The notes under the pieces are model-generated. The model was not told the DNA's origin, searched no databases, and saw only the letters and a list, made by a program, of their open reading frames with translations. This document shows positions 47,316 to 57,420 of a stretch of 64,000 bases of DNA, one piece after another (the stretch's first letter is position 1; the number at the start of each line of letters is the position of its first letter). Source of the stretch: Urechis unicinctus (taxonomy: Eukaryota; Annelida; Polychaeta; Xenopneusta; Urechidae); the NCBI GenBank assembly GCA_034190875.2, contig CM067357.1, positions 17,136,176-17,200,175 of the forward strand. The letters run 5' to 3'. Made by a program: the position numbers and the translations under genes.

Positions 47316-48985
47316 CCCGTCCCTGTTGTGGAAGAAACCAAATTCTTAGGTATCATATTTGATTCAAAACTCAATTTTAAATCCCATATTAATTACATCA
47401 GGAATAAATGTCTCAAGGCAATGAATCTTCTTAAAGTAGTGTCCAAGCTGGACTGGGGAGCTGACAGGCAGGTCCTGCTCAGGCTCTACCGGTCCTTGAT
47501 AAGATCAAAGCTTGACTATGGCTGCATCGTTTACGGTGCAGCTCGAAAATCTTATCTAAAACGACTGGACATAGTCCAGAATCAGGCTCTGAGGATTTGC
47601 CTTGGGGCATTTCGAACATCACCCATTGAAAGCCTCCACACTGAAGCCAATGAAATGCCTATCCATCTAAGAAGAAACAAACTGGCCCTTCAATATGCAA
47701 TTAAAATAAAAAGCAATCCAGATCACCCTGCCTATGACATTATCTTCCATCCCAAATACCAAGTAATATATGAAAATAAACCTAATGCCATACCACCTCT
47801 TGGCATCCGTATTCAAGAATCGCTAAACAACATATCCAATAATTTAGACATTATTGCTCCAAACAAAATTCCCGAAACACCACCCTGGCAATTGAACACA
47901 CCAACAATAGACACATCCCTTACCAAATATGATAAATTAAATGCAAATGACCTCTTGATGAAATTTCATGAAATAAAAGAACATCACAAAGACAAGATAC
48001 TTATTTATACTGATGGATCCAAAGATGCAAACCGTGTGGGCGCTGGAGTCGTGTTCGGACCTCAGACCCACAAGGAAAGACTGCCTGGTGCAGCATCTGT
48101 TTTTACAGCTGAAGTTACCGCAATAAGGATGGCATTGGGCCTTATTGCTCACCATCCCAATGCGGATTTTACAATTTTTAGTGATTCTTTATCTGCCCTG
48201 GAGGCAATTGGGAATAAGTTGTTATCGTGCCATATTGTTGTAGATATTTTAGAAAATCTTACTCGTTTATCCATGCTGGGAAAAAATGTTGAGTTTGTCT
48301 GGGTACCCAGTCACATAGGTATCCCAGGCAACGAAAGAGCCAATAGGACTGCAAAGGAAGCCCTACATGAGCCAGTGTCTGAAACCAAGATTCCCTTTAC
48401 AGACTTAAAACCGCAGGTCGTTAAACTTTTTAAACAAAAATGGCAGGACCAGTGGGATGAATCCATTCCAAATAAACTTTACGAAATCCAGCCTCAACTT
48501 GGGGAGTGGCCACACAACTGCAGAGAGAGCCGAAGAGAAGAGGTCGTTCTTGCTCGCGCTCGTATAGGACACACCTATACAACTCATGCCTTTCTACTAA
48601 GGGATGAGCCCATCCCTGAATGTATTCCTTGTCAATGTGCCTATACTGTCAAGCACATTCTCATTGAATGTGCTGATTTGATTTTGATCCGAAATCGCTT
48701 CTTCCGGGTTCAAACCCTTTCAGAATTGTTTGAAAGGGTGAATCCATCCAAGATACTTGGATTCATAAGAGAAATTGGACTTTTCTATAGATTTTAGACC
48801 ATACAATTCTCAAATTATCATATATAATTCAATTCATATAATTCAATTAATACTAATTTTTAGTTAGTTTTAACCCTTGACTCCTTCTTATCCTTTCGTA
48901 CTCGTATTTATCCCTCCTTAAGTAGGCACCATATAACACACTAGTGTTGGTGTGCCGTTAAACCCTATACTTACCTTACCTTACC
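47316..48985 (+). mobile_element. LINE Y: RT C-terminus, RNase H and 3' tail, open frame
   Basis: One open frame (to 48797) covers RT thumb/connector (FLGIIFDSKLNFKSHINYI, SKLDYGCIVYGAARKSYLKR), RNase H and a Cys/His tail (CIPCQCAYTVKHILIECADL). RNase H keeps Asp (YTDGS, about residue 238), Glu (TAEVTAI, about 272) and Asp (FSDS, about 296). The last acidic position reads GNERAN where GNERAD is usual. It is 5'-truncated: palm and FADD are absent, and a SINE head supplies the first ~8 codons. The 3' UTR ends GTGCCGTTAAACCC plus CTTACCTTACCTTACC. I/Nimb-like clade by overall layout. Confidence 0.85.
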
Positions 48986-51717
48986 ACAGGTAGGTTGTCA
49001 ACGACAGAGTGGACCTGAAGGTCAAGGTCATCTGCACAGTCATTCACATTAAGGAAGTTTCTGGACAGCGTGTCAGCGATGGGGATCTGCTTCCCTGGCT
49101 TGTGGACAACCTTTATGTCATACTTCTGCAGTGCCAGCATCATTCGTTGTACTCGGGCTGGTGCTACGGCGAGAGGTTTCCGCATAATCGTCTCAAGCGG
49201 CTTGTGGTCGCTCTCTATGGTGGTGTGTCGTCCATAGAGGTACTGGTGGAACCGCTTGCACCCAAACACGATGGCATACATCTCTTTTTCAATTTGGGCA
49301 TACTTCTGCTCTGTCGTGTTGAGAGATTTTGAAGCGTATTCCACCGGTTTGCCGTCTTGCATGATTGTCGCTCCAAGACCTCGCTGTGAGGCATCTACTT
49401 GGAGAGTCGTGTCCTTCTTTTCATCAAAGAATGCAAGCACCGGGCCTGGCTCTCGGGTGATGACTTCTTTCATCTCAATGAAGGCGCGGTCGTGACTTGT
49501 GTCCCAGGTGAAATCAGGTGCTTTCAACAAATCGCGGAGAGAAGCGGTGAGGTCGGAGAGATTTGGTGCAAACCTGGCAAGGTAGTTGACCATTCCGAGT
49601 ATGGTTTCCAGCTCCGCATGGTCTTTGGGACACTTCATGTTGTGGATGGCCTTCACTTTCCTGGGGTCCGGTTTTAGGCCATTGGCAGTCAGCAGGTGTC
49701 CGAAGTATGTCACCTCCTGAGATTTGAACGTGCATTTGTCACGGTTGAGCTTGACTCCGCGCTCCTTGAACCTGTGTATGACAGCGAGCAGGTTGGCGTC
49801 GTGCTCCTTGGCCGTGGTTCCCCACACAATCGTATCATCACTGATTGTGGCGACGTTTTCGAGACCTTCGATTGTCTCTTCCATTTTCATTTGAAAAATG
49901 TCCTGCGCAGACAGTACACCAAACGGAAGCCGCGTGAAACGATATCTCCCAAGGAACGAGTTGAATGTTGTCATCTTCGAACTTTCTGGCGACAACTTGA
50001 TGTTCCAATACCCTGATCTGGCATCAAGGGTCGAGAAATATTTAGCTCCTGCGAGTCTCGGCATTATCTCATCGAGTGTCCTCATGGGGTAGTGCTCGCG
50101 TTTGATGGCTCGGTTCAGGTCTCGTGGATCCAGGCACACACGAAGCTTTCCTGTGCTGGGTTTCTCAACTATTACCAGAGAGTTTACCCAATCAGTGGGC
50201 TCAGTCACCTTCACAATGATCCCAGCAGCCTCCAGCCTGTCTAGCTCTGCCTTCAGTCGGTCACGGAGAGCGACTGGTACTCTGCGTGGTGGATGGATGA
50301 CTGGTGTCACGTCTGGATCTAGCTTGAAGGTATGCTGGCCCGGGAGGAGTCCGATGCCGTCGAAGACATCTCCAAACTCCTGGTTGATCTGGTCAATCAG
50401 GTTCTGCTGGCTGACTGACTGTGGTGCCTGTGGCTTGTTGTCGATGGACATGATGACCTTGATGAGCTTGAGGTCCTGGCACGCAGTGAAGCCAAGGACT
50501 GGTGGCGATTGGGTGTTGACAACGAAGAAGTCTAGGTTTAGCGTTGCTGACTTGGACGCGCAGCGAAGTCGGCATCGCCCACGTACATCAAGTGGCTGTC
50601 CTCCGTACCCATACAGATGTCGATTCGTCGGCTGAAGATCTGCATCTGGGCCTATCGTGTTGAAGATGTCCACCGGGATGACATTGGTTTGAGCACCAGT
50701 GTCCAACTTAAATTCTAGGTCCTGATTTGCCTCGGACACAAACACGTTGCAAAATGCCTCGTTCTCACGTCGGTCTGACGTCACAGACTCGATGAATAGA
50801 TCACCATTCGCGTCGTAGTAGTTTTGGTTGTTGTCGAACTCGACAACATCCACTTTACGTGTGCGACGACACATTTTTGAGAAATGGTTTGTTTTCTTAC
50901 ACTTGTGACAGGTACGACCCAGTGCGGGGCATGTTCCACCAGTTCTGTTGTGGTCGTACCCACAGTTGTCACACCGTTTCCCCGAAGAGCCAGAGGGGCG
51001 ACTGTCAAGCCTCTGTGGCGGGTTCTCGCGTCGATTCTGGCCGGTATCTTGCCGGTATCGGTTTCCGCCATTGCCACCATTGCTGCTGCCATTGTTGCGT
51101 CTGTGGTTTTGGTGGCGACCACGATTCTGGCCTCGCTTGACCATGTGGATGTTGCTCCCGCCTTCAGCTCCGCGAGTGGTGGACATGGTTTTTAGCTGAG
51201 CCTGGGTCAGCTCACTCGAATGAGCTATCTCCACAGCCTTATCAAGGGTCAGTGTGGAGCCTTCGTTGATAAGTTTTTCACGGATCTTGGGGTTCGTCAC
51301 CCCAAACACGATAGCGTCTCTTATCATTTCGTCTGCATTTGTGTAGCTGCACCCTTTAGAAAGAAGTTTCAGTTCGGTGACAAACTGGTCAAATGAGTCC
51401 GGCCCCTGGACTTTCTGATGGAATTTGTATCTCGCGAATATGGTATTGGACTTCGGTTCTACGTACTTTTCAAATCTATCGTAGTAAGTCTTCAGCAGCT
51501 TTTTCTCGGCGTCCGTCATTGTCCACGTGTTGTGGATGTCGCGACCTTTCTTACCAACCCACAACAGCAGGTAGTGACACTTCTCCTCCTCTGATTTTTT
51601 CTTGAGTGGGCCGCCAAACATTAATTGGCAGTGTTGCTGGAAGTCCTTCCACCCATCAACTAAGTCGGAGCTGTCCCAGTCCATCGACGGGAGTGGGGCT
51701 GCGCTGTAGTCGGCCAT
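48976..51717 (-). CDS. Ty3/Gypsy gag-pro-RT-RNase H, open but 3'-truncated
   Basis: A single 913-codon frame starts MADYSAAPLPSMDWDSSDLV. The gag region is followed by two Cys-rich knuckles (CDNCGYDH..C about residue 250; CHKCKKTNHFSKMC about 280), the protease active site LDTGAQTNVIP (about 338), and RT blocks VCLDPRDLNRAIKREHYPMR and FSTLDARSGYWNIKLSPESS. The catalytic box is TISDDTIVWG (about 627), then RNase H with DASQRGLGATIMQ, EKEMYAIVFGCKRF and ESDHKPLE, and the tether HKPGKQIPIADTLSR (about 882). Gag and pol are fused without a frameshift. Integrase and the 3' LTR are missing: the frame ends within the LINE tail. The absence of stops suggests a recent insertion. Confidence 0.9.
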   Translation of the reverse strand: MADYSAAPLPSMDWDSSDLVDGWKDFQQHCQLMFGGPLKKKSEEEKCHYLLLWVGKKGRDIHNTWTMTDAEKKLLKTYYDRFEKYVEPKSNTIFARYKFHQKVQGPDSFDQFVTELKLLSKGCSYTNADEMIRDAIVFGVTNPKIREKLINEGSTLTLDKAVEIAHSSELTQAQLKTMSTTRGAEGGSNIHMVKRGQNRGRHQNHRRNNGSSNGGNGGNRYRQDTGQNRRENPPQRLDSRPSGSSGKRCDNCGYDHNRTGGTCPALGRTCHKCKKTNHFSKMCRRTRKVDVVEFDNNQNYYDANGDLFIESVTSDRRENEAFCNVFVSEANQDLEFKLDTGAQTNVIPVDIFNTIGPDADLQPTNRHLYGYGGQPLDVRGRCRLRCASKSATLNLDFFVVNTQSPPVLGFTACQDLKLIKVIMSIDNKPQAPQSVSQQNLIDQINQEFGDVFDGIGLLPGQHTFKLDPDVTPVIHPPRRVPVALRDRLKAELDRLEAAGIIVKVTEPTDWVNSLVIVEKPSTGKLRVCLDPRDLNRAIKREHYPMRTLDEIMPRLAGAKYFSTLDARSGYWNIKLSPESSKMTTFNSFLGRYRFTRLPFGVLSAQDIFQMKMEETIEGLENVATISDDTIVWGTTAKEHDANLLAVIHRFKERGVKLNRDKCTFKSQEVTYFGHLLTANGLKPDPRKVKAIHNMKCPKDHAELETILGMVNYLARFAPNLSDLTASLRDLLKAPDFTWDTSHDRAFIEMKEVITREPGPVLAFFDEKKDTTLQVDASQRGLGATIMQDGKPVEYASKSLNTTEQKYAQIEKEMYAIVFGCKRFHQYLYGRHTTIESDHKPLETIMRKPLAVAPARVQRMMLALQKYDIKVVHKPGKQIPIADTLSRNFLNVNDCADDLDLQVHSVVDNLPVVR

Positions 51718-51828
51718 GACAAAGTTCGTAGATCACCACGAGAACAAGGAATCGAACGCACTTGGGGCGGCAGGGCTCGTCGACGGAGTCCAAAACACGA
51801 TAAAAACGGCTTACTTCAGCGAAGATCG

Positions 51829-51846
51829 GGTTCTCTTCTGACACCA
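51829..51846 (-). other. Primer binding site of the Gypsy element
   Basis: On the minus strand, TGGTGTCAGAAGAGAACC starts directly after the LTR's terminal TTTCA. TGG at this place is the hallmark of a tRNA-primed PBS. I do not assign the tRNA. Confidence 0.6.
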
Positions 51847-52044
51847 TGAAATATCCCGCATCAACACAGACATCGATGTAGCTATATATCGTTTAATGGA
51901 TTACATACAGAACACATTTTCATTTGGAGTATCGCAAGTATCCTCTCGGCATCCATGCCGGCTGGCGTAAGTGTTTATTATGAACCTCGTGCGCAGGCGC
52001 ACACCTCGGTGTCGCGTTCGGTTCTTCCACGTGAGAACATTACA
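51847..52044 (-). mobile_element. Gypsy 5' LTR, 198 bp
   Basis: The minus-strand sequence begins TGTAATGTTCTCACG and ends GGGATATTTCA. It has an AATAAA at about 51975 and an ATATATAG motif at about 51885, placed as expected for a short LTR. It is next to a PBS and 130 bp upstream of the gag start. No second LTR copy exists in the window for dating. Confidence 0.6.
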
Positions 52045-52320
52045 GTTAACATCTCAAAATCATCACAACCGGCCATTTGCTCTATAAACTAATCTCATAA
52101 GTAAGGATGAACGGCTCTGCTTGACCTGCGCTAGGCTATTCCCTTTGTTTCACATCATGTGGTAGAGAGAGGACGAGGGCAATAATAAGACCACATATCA
52201 TCGTTAAACCACGTCATTTAACTAAGTGTATTGGGAACTACATAATCTATATTACAACCATTGTACGACGAATATTATCCACACTGGATTTGTTTGGATA
52301 TAGAATATCGTCTCGCTGTA

Positions 52321-52561
52321 TCAGTTAACTGGTAAACATCTCACGTTGCGTATTGTAAATGAAGCCATGTTATAGAAGTCTTTGCATCCGAGTTCATTTG
52401 TTGTAAACAAACTTGCCGCATCAACCCTTCCTTCAAAGGAAACTTTCCTTTTGACCGGGGAACTTAGCATCTCTGTGGAAGAGGCCACTTCCTTATCTGG
52501 CGCATGAATATGCGCTGTCCCTGCGGCCAGATCTTCCGCTGTTACCAGCTCGTTCCTTGAT
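52321..52561 (-). CDS. OB-fold-like gene, terminal exon (minus strand)
   Basis: The acceptor GTGTGTTTAG is followed by 79 codons (SRNELVTAEDLAAGTAHIHA, then SSPVKRKVSFEGRVDAASLF and FTIRNVRCLPVN) and TGA. The split Arg codon (AG|A) joins it in frame to the exon at 52895-53145. The C-terminal part has a basic motif PVKRKVSF and a final strand-like VRCLPVN. Confidence 0.5.
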
Positions 52562-52894
52562 CTAAACACACAATGATATCATATACATCCAGCAGTTCAT
52601 TGAAAGAGTAAATAAAAAATACACTGTACGCAAATACAGAACAGGACTGTAATTCATTTCATTTGAAAAATTACATGAATCAACAATTACACATTTTGAA
52701 ATGATAATAGATTATTGCAGTGAAGATTAATGAGGCACCATCAGATTTCTGGAAGATAGGAGTTGGGGCAGAACAATGGATTGTTCCCAATAATTGGAGG
52801 ATTCATTTTTGCATTCCAACGATTTGAAAAAAAAATGCGATCTATCACGGAGAGTGAAATGATGTATCCATTAAAGCCAAGGATTAATTCTTAC

Positions 52895-53145
52895 CTGAAA
52901 ACTTTACTCTCTTTTAAGAACAGGATATTCCCGTTGTCGTCCTCCCTGCAGTTGGTTAGCAGGATTCTATGTCCTACGACAAATTGCGTGAAGTAGTTGG
53001 GTTCATATACACGTACCCGAAACAATTTATCCTCTCTCTTTAACGCTAATGTTAGGCAATTAATTCCCTTGCCGCCGTACTCGGTGTAGGTAATGGCTTC
53101 TCCGCACGAAACCACTGAACCGGCAAGCTTTCCTACAATCGTTTT
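52895..53145 (-). CDS. OB-fold-like gene, penultimate exon (minus strand)
   Basis: The acceptor TTTATGTTTCAG and donor CAG|GTAAGA bound an open 251-bp exon: KTIVGKLAGSVVSCGEAITY, GGKGINCLTLALKREDKLFR, VRVYEPNYFTQFVVGHRILL and NILFLKESKVFR. The pattern (strand; 'L.LKREDKLFRVRVYE'; 'F.VGHRILLTN'; 'ILFLKESKVFR') suggests an OB fold, as in the plus-strand pair at 3.2-3.7 kb, though direct sequence identity is low. Earlier exons are not found before the gap at 53603. Confidence 0.5.
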
Positions 53146-55146
53146 CTGAAACATAAAACATTTCTTAATCTAAGCACCTAATCAAATCATTAATGTATCT
53201 ACATTCTATTGATCGAGAGAAAATATAAACTAACGAGCTAATATAATGCAATATAACATTTGTGACTAACCTTCCCTCGAGCATTTTAAACATTATATTC
53301 AATGGGCTGTATTTTGCCCACAGTACACAATAGGGATAGTTTTACTTTAATGAATAGTGTTTAAACATAACCTCTTCACTGCTGATCACTGTGAAGATTA
53401 ATAACTCAATGATGTCAGTGTTCCTCCTGTTGCAGAACATGATTACAAAAGTGATGATGGTGATAATGATGACAACGAATATTCATACTATGACGATTGA
53501 TGAAAATGATGATCATTAGATGACAAAGTTGTGAAAATAAGTCATCTGAACTCAACACCCAAATGGACAAAGATTGGAGTACAATTGAAGAGCTACTTGT
53601 TTCNNNNNNNNNNNNNNNNNNNNNNNNNNNNNNNNNNNNNNNNNNNNNNNNNNNNNNNNNNNNNNNNNNNNNNNNNNNNNNNNNNNNNNNNNNNNNNNNN
53701 NNNGTGGAATTTCCTGGCAGCATTTACTCTCTGCTATTGCAATCATTGGCCCACATGAGCACCTAGTACAGAAACATAATTACAATAACTAGCTTTTCAG
53801 CAAACAAAAAAATTGACATAAAACATGAATAAGAAGATGACTTGAAGCAAGACTTAAGAACAACTGTAAAGTAAAGAGAAAATATCTGATTGTTTGGACT
53901 GAAATGTGCCAATACCAAGTGCTGTTACCCAGTCGGGCTCAAGTCCTCTTCTTTTTGAGGAGAATTTGCAGGCCTTGTCTTAGCTGGAGGTTCAAATCTG
54001 CATGTCTGTATGCCCCACTTAGGTTCCTAGTTCCTCTTCTTGGTGAGACGAACACTCAATGCTGTAATCCAGCTCATCACTTCCGGAGTTGTCTGTATAT
54101 AAGGAAGATGAGGACATTTTGCTCCCTTGACATATAATAAAAAAGCAAAGTATAATGGCAGTTATGCACTGTACTAGGTGTAAGTAATAAATATAGAACT
54201 AATAAGGACAAGATAAAGTATGTATTATTGAGGTTGGTACCCCAGGTAATTCAAAGAACTAGTGTAAGGCCTTGAACTCTTTAAAAGGCCTATGATATAT
54301 GTAGTCATAAACATGTCACTAAACTTGGATCCTGTACAATTCACTGGAGAGGTATATTCAATTGTAACAGCTTATCCCTGATAGGGTCTCGGTTCCCAAA
54401 ACCAGTGCCAATATTTAAAATAAAATTGATATTTTCTGTTGTCAAGGAGAATATAAATTATTGAAATTTTATTCAATTATAGCAAAAACGAAATATCGAG
54501 TGAAATCCCCATTTAATGTAGTATCAGTTTTTCATTTGCGATTAAATCAAATAAAAGCACAAGAAAAGATATTCTCCGTAACAGGACAGGCAAATGGTGA
54601 ATCAATCATTGATAACCATTAAAACGGGCCTGAAATCGAGGTGCAGACCTCTGTTCCAGTACTGCCTGTATTATCGCTCGGTCCCCTTTGGTTGACGTTT
54701 TCACCCAACATAATAGAAGTTTATCACAATTTAATGTATTCTAGGCGAACAAGTACTCCATGCCACATTAAATGATGTGATTCGTTGCGGTATATGATGT
54801 ACATGATGACGGTATAAAATACGATTATGCTCACACCTACCACAGTTCCCATGTAAACAAACGAGGAAATGACTGCGCTATCCGGCTGGACGGTGACATA
54901 TGACGTCACAAACTCAGGAGCCAATGGCCGTCGTTTTTTTGCGCATATGCTAAAAACGGTCCGAAAAATCGATGGAAATATTGAAAAAAAAACACACAAA
55001 ACGACATCTATGGACGAAAATATTGTCGGAAGCGTCTTTCACAGGCTGAAATACCCCTTATTCAACTTTGATTTTCGGCAAAATACCTGAACACCTTTAA
55101 CGTGCACGTTCTCACGTTGGTTTGGTTGGGAACACAATGTCGCAGG
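53146..55146. other. Intergenic/intronic, with a 100-N gap and a weak TM exon candidate
   Basis: N run at 53604-53703. A minus-strand frame at 54724-54999 contains one clear hydrophobic helix (VYMGTVVGVSIIVFYTVIMY) resembling a GPCR TM5, but it lies on the strand opposite the GPCR exon at 55147. A perfect TGACGTCA palindrome (CRE consensus) is at 54901-54908. None of these is firm. Confidence 0.3.
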
Positions 55147-55424
55147 CAGGCGCGTATAGCTATGGGCAAACATCTGTAAATGTCAATCGTTCGCTACAAA
55201 GCCGCAGGTTCACACGAATGAGTTTAGCCATAATGGCTCTCCACATGATATCTTGGACTCCGTATCTCATCATCAACATAATGTTTAATCCAGCGGACCC
55301 GACCACGCCCTCCTGGGTGACAAATCAAGCATTGCGATGGGCGAACCAATGTTATGCTCACACAGATGCTTGGCTAAATCCACTCGTCTACTGCTGGATG
55401 AATTCTGATTATCGAAGAGCATAT
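55147..55424 (+). CDS. Rhodopsin-family GPCR exon (TM6-TM7)
   Basis: The exon lies between acceptor TGTCGCAG and donor TAT|GTATGT (phase 0, 93 aa inclusive of split ends). It begins with a loop ending SRRFTRMSLAIMALHM; TM6 carries ISWTPYLIINIMF, the [C/S]WxP kink. An extracellular loop follows (ADPTTPSWVTNQALRWANQC), then TM7 with AWLNPLVYCW, the NPxxY motif, and the helix-8 start NSDYRRAY. TM1-5 and the tail must lie in other exons that I could not find. The ligand class cannot be told from this part. Confidence 0.8.
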
Positions 55425-57227
55425 GTATGTGTATTGAACGATGGTTCCGTTTCTGTCACGTGGCAAATAGAGTCAGACCTGAAGCTGAAATCCCGGCCAT
55501 ACAAATGGCCATCGTAGGGCACTCCTAATATCGGTAATGTTGCTGCGGAATAGTCGAGCATGGTAGTGGAGCATTGAAGAACAAATACCAATTTTGTGTG
55601 TGCTATCACTGCCATATGATTTTAATGTTAAGTTGTATTTGCATTGTCAGGTAATGTGTAGTTGTGTCCTTTAAGCATGATTTAAAATCTAAAACACATG
55701 TGCATTTGAAATTTAGTAATCCTATAATCTACGCAATGTTCTGTGTATGTTGGATCAATTCCCCACCTTACTGTTTCCAAGATCAATATGTATTATGATG
55801 AAATAACTCCTTGGTCGCCTTAACAAATATTGCCTTAGAAATAACATGCTCCTCGGAATTATGTTGTAATGAATAAATTATCTAGTCTTTTGGACTACGA
55901 GTTCGGCATACATTTAGATCGGATGTGCCCACACCATTTTAGATCACACTTTAGTTACCGCCCTTTGAGAATAGGAGGCAGAGCCACTGTTATCACACAT
56001 CGCTGGGTAAATTGTCTCCTGGGAATAGTCAAATTTCCGCTACGTAAATGGTATAATACTATTCTAGCTAAAATATTCCCTGCGTCCCCCATTAATTATC
56101 AGCACGATATGCCCGCGCTAAATCCCACAGGTTAATGGCTAATGAGTCCACTACCCCATGCGACCTCCATAGGCTAGAGGCCTTGGTCCAACAGCGTGGA
56201 TTGGTCAAAGTCTTCTAGGAAATCCAACCAAAGAGTGATATAAGCAAAATCACATAGGAATACTGGGCTGACGTCACTATGATTGATGAAAGCGGGAGAA
56301 TATAGTTTTGCAGAGCCATTCCGCTGGCAAAACAGGTCGCACAATTGGCTTAGAAATAGGGAAGATAACAAGTACAATTTTAATATATATCAGCTGGATA
56401 AATTTGCTGGTCTATGGTTGACATTTCGAAAACAGTCCGCCTCTCATAGCGTACGCGCTGTTTACTGTCCTCGATTTTTACGTCCGCGCTGTAGATGGTG
56501 TTATTACCTCGTCACCAATCGTCAAGAGCGAGGGAACTGGCATGGTGTAGACATTAACATTTGTTGGCCCATCAGGGACACTAGTATCCGTTCAAGTTGT
56601 GATTTTTATGTTATTTAGGTGTTGAACGGGTGTTACATTGCTTTTAACTGAGACAACGACGCGTATGGGTTTCACGGTCCATGTGCCCTCCATCATCACG
56701 TGCGACTTATTCCAGTAATCCATGAGCCACCTCCCACGTCATACCCACTGCTCAACAGACAGAGTTGCATCGATTTCTTCCCACATTTTATTATCTTTAC
56801 GCATCTGACAGCTATTGGTAAGTCAGAACATAGATAAATAGGAGTCACAGTGGCTTTGGTTTTCTCGCGTCTGAATGATCAGGATAGGTGCTTAATTTCT
56901 CTGGGTGTAGATATGTTCCGTATTTTTTCCCCATGGAGGCTTACCCATTCACTTTTTTTGGGGCTGCCAATCCTCCATCCTGACAGTGTCAATGAACGTT
57001 AATATTTCTCAATATTTTCACACCAGAAGAAGATAATTAAATTCGTTCTTTACATAATAATACGGAACATTAATGTAGAACAATGCCATTGCAGTGGGGT
57101 AAGCTTTGTATGGAAGAGTGAAATACAATAGAAATCAATTGTACATGGTTTATTTGCATGTAATTCAAATAGTTTGTATTCATTTAAAAAGGTACAACAG
57201 TAGTTGGTGACTCATCAATTATTACCC
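55425..57227. other. No supported gene
   Basis: Downstream of the GPCR exon there is no further exon that I can phase. Open frames at 55869-56135 and 56283-56618 lack splice support and recognisable motifs. Confidence 0.4.
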
Positions 57228-57420
57228 GGCCCGGTAGCTCAATAGTACCATTCTGGACCTTCGTACCACCGGCGTCGGTTTCGCTGTCTAGGCAAAGTGG
57301 GCACTAGGACACAAGGGGAGCTGTCCAAGTAATACAATCATCCTCATCCATCACTCTCGCGATATCACCTTGTTGTTGAAAGTGGCGTTAAACCCCAATC
57401 ATACCATCACCATTACCTTT
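57228..57420 (+). mobile_element. tRNA-type SINE
   Basis: The head GGCCCGGTAGCTCAATAGTA resembles a tRNA 5' end with A box (TAGCTCAATAG). A B-box-like GTCGGTTTCGCTGTC follows about 45 bp later. The body ends GAAAGTGGCGTTAAACCCCA followed by a short ATCA/CCAT simple tail. It is a different family from the shared-tail SINEs at 35-48 kb. Confidence 0.6.

Noticed and set aside
36175-47374. Many repeated frames of 60-126 codons on both strands in the array
   Set aside because: They are translations of SINE sequence, repeated with each array unit, without protein features.
49009-51199. Several plus-strand frames of 60-177 codons opposite the Gypsy
   Set aside because: They are antisense shadows of the 913-codon gag-pol frame.
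57228-57300. Genuine tRNA gene
   Set aside because: The head resembles a tRNA, but acceptor and anticodon stems do not pair convincingly, and a SINE body follows.
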